From Neoscytalidium dimidiatum (lineage: Eukaryota; Ascomycota; Dothideomycetes; Botryosphaeriales; Botryosphaeriaceae), in NCBI GenBank assembly GCA_037367355.1, contig CM074706.1, positions 682,001 through 746,000 of the forward strand: 64,000 nt of DNA, in the 5' to 3' direction. The stretch's first letter is position 1. The number at the start of each line of letters is the position of its first letter. The notes under the pieces are model-generated. The model did not search any database and was not told where the DNA came from. It saw only the letters and a list, made by a program, of their open reading frames with translations. The position numbers and the translations under genes were made by a program. Below are positions 58,479-64,000 of the stretch, one piece after another.

Positions 58479-59468
58479 TTACTTCTTCTCCACAGCAAAT
58501 ACGATCCCGTTCTGCCTCCTCAAATCCGTAGTAATCCCAATTACAATCCTGCTCCACTCTTCCAGCCTCTTGGATGCCGCAACATCTTTTTCTTCAATTA
58601 TCCTCGCAAACTCAGCCGCTTCCTCTTGCAAATTCAGCTTTGCCTTCTCCCCGGCCAATTGGGTCTTTCCTTTTGTCTTCGCATCCCAAAACACCACACT
58701 GTCGATGTCCGTCACCCCATTCGTAATCAGAGTCCCTTTCTCGCCGTAAACCTCGCTCGGTGCCGTGGATGTGTAAATCTTGCTCTGGTTGATGCTCACG
58801 GCGAATCCCTCGTATTGCAGCGTGATGAACCCACCACCATCCGCCCCCGTTGCGATGAAGACGGGGCTGTACGACTGCGCCTTGGGCTTGCCGAACAGCG
58901 CCACCGCCGCAGCAATGGGATACACGCCGAGATCGACAAGCGAGCCGCCGGACAGCGCGAGGTTGAAGATGTTGGGCGTCTCGCCGGCCAGCACCGCGTT
59001 GTAGCGCGACGAGTAGGAGGCGTAGTTCAGGCTGGCTCCGTAGATGGGGCCGAGCTTCGGCAGAGCCTCCTGCAGCACCTTGAAGTTGCGCTCCTGGATA
59101 TGGCGGTTCGCCTCGATCAAGAAAACGCCCTTCTCCTTGGCGAGGGCGTGCAGCTCCTCGAACTCGGCGACGGTCGAGGTGGACGGCTTCTCGAGGATGA
59201 CGTGCTTCGGCGCGGCGAGGATGGCCTTCGCCTGGGCGTGGTGCAACGAATTGGGCGAGGCGATGTAGACGGCGTGCACATCGGACGCGGCGGCGAGTTG
59301 GTCGAGCGAGGTGTAGGTCGCGGTCACGCCATGCTTGGAGGCGAAGGCGGACGCCGTCTCCTGCTTGCGCGAATAGACGGCGACGAGCTTCCAGGCGCCG
59401 GTAGCGTGGGCGGACTCGATGAACGAGTCGGTGATCCAGCCCGTGCCGATGACTGCAAAATTGAGCAT
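58479..59468 (-). CDS. Gfo/Idh/MocA family NAD(P)-dependent oxidoreductase
   Basis: A 329-residue intronless frame. The ATG at 59,468 gives MLNFAVIGTGWI, a Rossmann nucleotide-binding start; the upstream in-frame extension lacks support. Family marks in order: GTGWITDSF near residue 8, a VHAVYIASPNSLHHAQA strand-loop near 67, the conserved EKP (near 92) carrying the catalytic Lys, FLIEANRH near 116, GGSLVDLGVYPIAAAVALFG with the YP motif near 174, and a C-terminal beta-sheet domain. The substrate could be a sugar, a polyol or a dihydrodiol. The N-terminal two thirds is visibly richer in G and C at third codon positions than neighbouring genes, and a long antisense frame results from this. No signal peptide is seen. 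Confidence 0.9.
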   Translation of the reverse strand: MLNFAVIGTGWITDSFIESAHATGAWKLVAVYSRKQETASAFASKHGVTATYTSLDQLAAASDVHAVYIASPNSLHHAQAKAILAAPKHVILEKPSTSTVAEFEELHALAKEKGVFLIEANRHIQERNFKVLQEALPKLGPIYGASLNYASYSSRYNAVLAGETPNIFNLALSGGSLVDLGVYPIAAAVALFGKPKAQSYSPVFIATGADGGGFITLQYEGFAVSINQSKIYTSTAPSEVYGEKGTLITNGVTDIDSVVFWDAKTKGKTQLAGEKAKLNLQEEAAEFARIIEEKDVAASKRLEEWSRIVIGITTDLRRQNGIVFAVEKK

Positions 59469-60366
59469 TTTGGCGGTGGAGAACTGGGGCACACAGAGCG
59501 GAGATGAAGGAGTTGCAGTTGTCACGATTGCCCCGCCATCCCACTATTTTGCGTTACATCATCTGCTGTGGGGACCGCGTCGCCTGGACTTTCCCCGCTT
59601 TGGGGACTAGGTCCTCCCAGAGCGTCTATCAAAAGGGTCTCAATGGAAGCCGTAAGCAGCACCAGCTGCGGCATTGGCAGAGACTCGTCAGGACTAGGAG
59701 GTTTCAGAGCGGGTAGCGAGTTACGAGCCGCATGCCGTCTTCTTCCAATGGCGACGCGACTCCAGCCGCCCCATCACACGCCTTGAGTTTAAGCTTATCG
59801 TCAGTGCGCAACCCGCATGGCCGTCGCGCGTCACAGCCACAAATATTTTTGGAACGACAAAGGTCGAGAGAATGTGCGCATAGGGAGGTCGAGTATGTCG
59901 TGCATTCGTCTTCTAACATTGGCTAGGCCCATTTGCAAAACTACATAGCCCCAGTCGCTTTGAGCGCGCGAGAGCAGACTGATAAAAGGATATACAATGA
60001 CTGGGGTATCATGGCTCTCATGTACGCTCTTGTCGCTCCGAGGTTATCCGCCAGACGAAATCAGATGAACGCCTGAGAAAGTGCCATAAGCATCAACGCC
60101 GTGATACAGGATAAAGGAAAGTGAGAAGGAAATGAAAAAGGAAACTGATCATGTGCCTCCATGAACTCCGACAATGCTTGCAAGTAGTACAATGCCGACT
60201 TCGCTGCAAAGGATACCCAATCTGATCCTTTGGACGCTTTGTTTTTCGCTCTTTTTTTTTTGGGATTCTGTCCGCATACGCATGCTGTGTTGTCTGTAGC
60301 ACATGCTTGCGTTATCGTGGTGAGGCATGCGGGTGCCTCTCGAGTGACGTCGCGCGTCTTATGCCA
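59469..60366. other. intergenic region
   Basis: About 900 bases containing the promoter of the MocA-type gene and the 3' flank of the Ser/Pro-rich gene. No gene is seen. Confidence 0.4.
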
Positions 60367-61386
60367 TTAGTCCTCCCAGATGGTCTCGAGGTCGAGATCG
60401 CCTCGCTTCTCGGCACCGCAGACACTCCAGCGCTTTCTCTTGTCACGGTTGCCGATGCCGAAACCTATCGGTCTGGCGCGGGGGACATCGAGACTGCTTC
60501 GCCTGATCCCTTCGCTGCCGCGCTCCGCCGCCTTAGCTGCAGCCTCCATCTTGGCGATCCTATCAGCCTCAATGGCAGCCTCTTCGGCATCGGGCGAGTC
60601 CTCGATTGTCTCCAGACTGGAGATACTGGGGCTCCGCGAGCGGACCGACGTGGGCGTCGATGGCATGGAGGAGGAAGAGTATGAACTGGGGTAGTTGTTG
60701 GGGAAGGGCTCGTTGAACCTGGCAGCAGCAAGGGTCGGCGAGGGCTGCGAAGGCGTTGACGGGGTGCTGCCGCTGCCAAAGGGGGAGTTCGAGCTGTGCA
60801 ACGGGGACATGGGCCTGCGGCGCTGGCGCCCAAACGTATTGCCGGTGTGCATGCTGAGAGCAGTGGAGCTGTCCAAGGAGCGACGCGGAGCAATGCTCAA
60901 CTCCTGCTCCTCCGAGATCATGCCAATGTCCGAGGTGCTCGAGGCGCTGGATGGGGGGTATGACTCGTCAAACTTCAGGGAGGCGCGAACACGGGCCGGG
61001 GAGCGCATGGGACTCGACGGCCTTGGGATGGCAGCAATACCCAGGTGGCTGGTAGGGCTCATGGGTGTCGGCGACGAGTGAGCGCGGGTCATGACCGGGG
61101 CGCTCAACGAGGTGGAGCGCAGGTGAGGCCGGGTGTAGGGCGAACGGTTTCTCATCTGGGGCGAGGTGTGTGCCGGCAGCAGCGAGGAGGACGAGGGATC
61201 GGTGGAGCGTCGCGGCGTCTCTGGGCGAGGAGTGCGCATTTGAGGCAGCTCCTCCAGGCGGTCCTTCTCCTCCAGACAGAGGTCCTTGAGGCCCTGGATG
61301 GCTGAGTCAGGCACAGGCGGAGCGGATTTGGCCTGGGTGCGGCCGGCGAGGGGTCGATCCTCGGGCTGGGGCGCGGTCTGGTTCAT
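60367..61386 (-). CDS. Ser/Pro-rich protein with conserved acidic C-terminus
   Basis: A 339-residue intronless frame; the ATG at 61,386 gives MNQTAPQPED. It is mostly disordered: rich in Ser, Pro and Thr with many SP and TP sites (for example SSPTPMSPTSH). Two parts look constrained. One is a short helix near residue 40 (IQGLKDLCLEEKDRLEELPQ). The other is the C-terminal third with SLETIEDSPDAEEAAIEADRI and the very end RKRWSVCGAEKRGDLDLETIWED, a combination I associate with fungal proteins called 'basic proline-rich protein'. The conserved end suggests a docking motif. No domain, signal peptide or membrane segment is seen. Its molecular role is unknown. The antisense frame over it is a shadow. 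Confidence 0.8.
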   Translation of the reverse strand: MNQTAPQPEDRPLAGRTQAKSAPPVPDSAIQGLKDLCLEEKDRLEELPQMRTPRPETPRRSTDPSSSSLLPAHTSPQMRNRSPYTRPHLRSTSLSAPVMTRAHSSPTPMSPTSHLGIAAIPRPSSPMRSPARVRASLKFDESYPPSSASSTSDIGMISEEQELSIAPRRSLDSSTALSMHTGNTFGRQRRRPMSPLHSSNSPFGSGSTPSTPSQPSPTLAAARFNEPFPNNYPSSYSSSSMPSTPTSVRSRSPSISSLETIEDSPDAEEAAIEADRIAKMEAAAKAAERGSEGIRRSSLDVPRARPIGFGIGNRDKRKRWSVCGAEKRGDLDLETIWED

Positions 61387-62633
61387 AGTGCGGGCAGTCG
61401 GGTGGGCTGGGCGAGGCAGAAGTGAGGCATGACACGATATCAAGCGCGACTGGGACAGGTTGCGCTTCGGCTCGACGCAGATTCCGGGGCAGGGCGGTCG
61501 CGAGGGCGGCGGTCCGTTGGCGTCGGCGCCAGGCGAGGAGGCTCTCGCGGCGAGCGGCGAGCGCGCTGGAAGCGGATGGACCCCAAGGGCGGCTCGTGGT
61601 ATGGAGGGCGCGCAGCAGCTGAGAGGCACAGGGCACGAGGCCTCAAACGAACGGGCGAGACTGGACCCCTAGATCGGGACTGGGCGCAGCGCGGCGGGAG
61701 CTGGCGGAAGACGCGACAGCTTCACGGGGACAGCGAGGACTGGCGGCTGGCAGGCGCGCGAGAGGCAAGTGGCATGCTGCAGCGGCCGGAGAGCAGCAGC
61801 TGAAGGAGCGAAGGGTGCGAGGAAAAGAGCAGTTCGTGCTTCCCCGGTGCTGTGTTTCGAGGGCGGCAGGCGCCTTTTGCCTGCCCAGGGACCCTGCGCG
61901 CCCAATCCGCGCCGCGGCTCCCCCCCTCGCTCGCTGCTGCAACCCTGCGCCTCTCCAAATCTCCATTCTCACCGCCGCCCATCCTGACACCCCGCGTCAT
62001 CCCAGCCCGACGCCGCCCAATGACGCCAAACCGCAGCCAGCAGGGCTCGACTAGGTCCCTGACGATCGCCTTTAGCTTGCCCGCTGCCCCCAATGCTTGA
62101 GAGCCCGAGCAGCACAAGAGTGGAACCGCCGCCGCCGCTCGCCGCCCCCTCGAGCCACAACGCTGCAGATCCACCGCGACCTGCTCAAACGCCCGCCGCG
62201 CGACTGCGCCCAGACAGCCCGGCCTCACGAACACCCAGGCGCACCGCCCGCCCGTTACGCCCGCAGCTTGGGAGGGATCTTGCCTGCATCCGGCTGGGAA
62301 ACTCTGTTCCTTAATTACCACCGCCGCACCCCCGCGCCATCGGTCCCTACATTACACGTCATCTGCCATACATACATCCTGCTCGGTGCCTTCATAGAAG
62401 CCGCTGGAACATGTGCCCCAGCGATGCGTGTTTCATGGCCGGCAGCGCCGCCGCATCGCTGTCGACAACAAGCCACTGGAACCTCGGAGAGCACCCGCTG
62501 CATGAAGGGCCGTTCTAAAAAGAGCACCCGAACTACTGCCGTTCAACAGCTGCATACTCCCGCAGCTTGCTTTGGCCGCCAGCAACAGCATTGATCATTA
62601 GTATATAGAGCTATAGTCTGCGATCACGCATGC
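61387..62633. other. intergenic region upstream of the Ser/Pro-rich gene
   Basis: About 1.25 kb, GC-rich, with long overlapping frames on both strands that reflect composition. It should hold the promoter of the Ser/Pro-rich gene and the 3' flank of the trehalase gene. Confidence 0.4.
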
Positions 62634-64000
62634 TCAATTGGCCCTGCGAAAATTCTTCACCCAACGCAGGTCCCGCTTGCTGATCCGCATCGAGCTGCTG
62701 CGGGCTCTGCGCTTCACGCTCGCACCGTCATCGCTCGGCTGTGCTGCAGTGATGTTGCCGCAGTCTGGCACCTGCAGCGACTGCCCAAACACGTCGGCTG
62801 CCCAGATCAGCACGCCGTTGCTCCATCCGAATCCCTCCACCACCTCGTACTCTCCGCCCCCACCGGCCGCATTAATGTCCTCGTCCGAGTACTTCTCGAA
62901 CATAATGCCATCGCCCTCGGCGTTGGCGATCTTCGGGAAGTTCGGAGTGGAGCCTCCAGTTGCGCGCCACGTGCAGAATGTGGACGTCAGGTACCGTTGC
63001 GCTATCTCCAGCGCCGTATCCTGCGTCCAGATGTATTCCTCATCATCCTCCCCAAAGGTGGGCGGGGTATTCAGTAGCCCCTTGATCAAGATGTACTGGA
63101 GCGGCGGCCAGACGTTGGGCTGGTCCCACTGCTCTCCTGTCACCAGGTTCGTGGCAGCAAGGCCACCCGGGTTCTGCTCAAGCAATTGGACGACATGCGA
63201 GTACGCCCTCCTTACGGCCAGAGGATTATCCTTGATCGAAGACGGTGCAGCCCCGGTCCAGAAGGGGTAGTACTGTGCCGGCGAGAAGGACAGCTGCTCG
63301 CCCTCAGGTGCGCCAGAGTCCGATGTCTCAGCAGCAGTCGAAGCGTCGTCTGAGATGATGTAGACGTTCTGTCCTCCGGACGTAAGATTGTAGTCAAAGT
63401 AGATGAACTGCGTTTCGTTCCACATCAGGTCGTACATTGCCTCGCTCCGGCTCGATGCACGCTCGGTCCATTGCGCTGCCGCGGTGTCATTGCCGGTCAG
63501 GTTGTGGAACTCTGCGAGAGCTATCTCGCTGCCGTACAAGATTGAATTCAGATCGACAGGCACCACGTTTTTGGTGTTCAGACTGCGCAGCGGAAAGTAG
63601 GTGTCCCTGGTAGCATCTTCGGGGTAGCGCAGCCAGCGCGACGAATAATCCCATCCTGACTCGGCCCCACTCGCCAGGTTCGAGTAGAGGAGCGCTTTTG
63701 TCGAGTCATTCAAGTCAACGCCGGGATAGACGGTACCGCTCTCGGCATAGTAAGACTCGTTGTTGGCCGTTTGGTAGTCCTCAAGGTAGGACTCAGGTCG
63801 CGGTTGATTGTTCTCAACCGCGTAATGGTTCAGGTAATATGTACGATTGCCCCTTTGGACCTCTACGGTCCTGTTGGTGGTCCAGAACTCGTACTCTTTC
63901 TCCAGCAGCGGAATCGCACGTTCGAGGATAGTTGTGTTGCCCGTGTACTCGATGTACGTCTTGACCATCAATGCCAGAACGGGCGGCTGGGACCTGTTGA
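62634..64000 (-). CDS. acid trehalase, GH37, C-terminal part (runs off the window)
   Basis: Hydrolyses trehalose to two glucose molecules. The frame is open to the last base (64,000), so only about 455 C-terminal residues are present and the start is outside. GH37 signatures are present in order: RSQPP close to the right edge, YPGVDLN, ESGWDYSSRW (catalytic acid region), QWDQPNVWPPLQ and GGGGEYEVVEGFGWSNGV. The many NXT/NXS sites (for example NRTVE, NDSTK, NLTGN) suggest a secreted glycoprotein rather than a cytosolic neutral trehalase, which also would carry an N-terminal regulatory region. The C-terminus is basic (KRRARSSSMRISKRDLRW), an unusual tail that might be cleaved or serve wall binding (inference). 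No introns are seen in this portion. Confidence 0.93.
   Translation of the reverse strand, partial: NRSQPPVLALMVKTYIEYTGNTTILERAIPLLEKEYEFWTTNRTVEVQRGNRTYYLNHYAVENNQPRPESYLEDYQTANNESYYAESGTVYPGVDLNDSTKALLYSNLASGAESGWDYSSRWLRYPEDATRDTYFPLRSLNTKNVVPVDLNSILYGSEIALAEFHNLTGNDTAAAQWTERASSRSEAMYDLMWNETQFIYFDYNLTSGGQNVYIISDDASTAAETSDSGAPEGEQLSFSPAQYYPFWTGAAPSSIKDNPLAVRRAYSHVVQLLEQNPGGLAATNLVTGEQWDQPNVWPPLQYILIKGLLNTPPTFGEDDEEYIWTQDTALEIAQRYLTSTFCTWRATGGSTPNFPKIANAEGDGIMFEKYSDEDINAAGGGGEYEVVEGFGWSNGVLIWAADVFGQSLQVPDCGNITAAQPSDDGASVKRRARSSSMRISKRDLRWVKNFRRAN

Noticed and set aside
58626..59507. 293-codon frame antisense to the MocA-type gene
   Set aside because: Arises from the GC-rich third positions of the real gene; Arg/Gly/Leu-rich without motifs.
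60380..61081. Plus-strand frames antisense to the Ser/Pro-rich gene
   Set aside because: Compositional shadows without motifs.

Overview
The window is nuclear DNA of a filamentous ascomycete (Pezizomycotina). Genes carry short introns, mostly 45-120 nt, with GT..AG ends, and several families are typical of that group: a FacB/Cat8-type zinc-cluster regulator, fungal F-box proteins with a Cys-rich patch, secreted DUF7492 proteins and Mhr1/mL67. The species cannot be named from the sequence; a Dothideomycete or Eurotiomycete is a reasonable guess.

Positions 1-41,500 are mostly conserved housekeeping genes. In order they are: a large Ser/Pro-rich protein of the 'cell wall proline rich' type (2,989-5,817), a ceramide synthase (10,399-12,028), the mitochondrial protein Mhr1/mL67 (12,562-13,882), a divergently transcribed UVRAG/Vps38 homologue (14,268-16,343), a bilirubin-oxidase-type multicopper oxidase (19,782-21,723), a small tudor-like protein (22,367-22,788), a FAM32A homologue (23,211-23,782), a FacB/Cat8 regulator (29,434-32,209), a SET-domain methyltransferase with an unusually long intron (34,443-36,749), the Cdc14 phosphatase (37,492-39,571) and the complex I subunit NDUFB7/B18 (40,608-41,501). 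A decayed protein-kinase gene lies at about 25.0-26.2 kb. Exons were joined by hand from splice sites, reading phase and family knowledge. All multi-exon models given here keep phase throughout.

Positions 42,500-58,000 look like an accessory, partly decayed island. It has a truncated tRNA-Tyr, several imperfect tandem repeats, an orphan 308-codon frame, AT-rich patches and an intact intron-containing tRNA-Tyr. These are followed by a secreted DUF7492 protein, an MFS permease and an FMN-dependent 2-hydroxyacid dehydrogenase, all on the minus strand, and then by an F-box-type pseudogene, an intact F-box gene and a kinase-like gene. The permease and dehydrogenase may form a small uptake-and-oxidation module (inference).

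Positions 58,400-64,000 hold a Gfo/Idh/MocA oxidoreductase, a Ser/Pro-rich protein with a conserved C-terminus, and the C-terminal part of a secreted GH37 trehalase that runs off the right edge.

The most unusual signal is at 42.6-45.5 kb. A broken tRNA-Tyr on one strand, a 5' fragment with the matching acceptor end on the other strand, and an intact tRNA-Tyr nearby are consistent with an inversion whose breakpoint cut a tRNA gene. No clear new multi-gene system was found.
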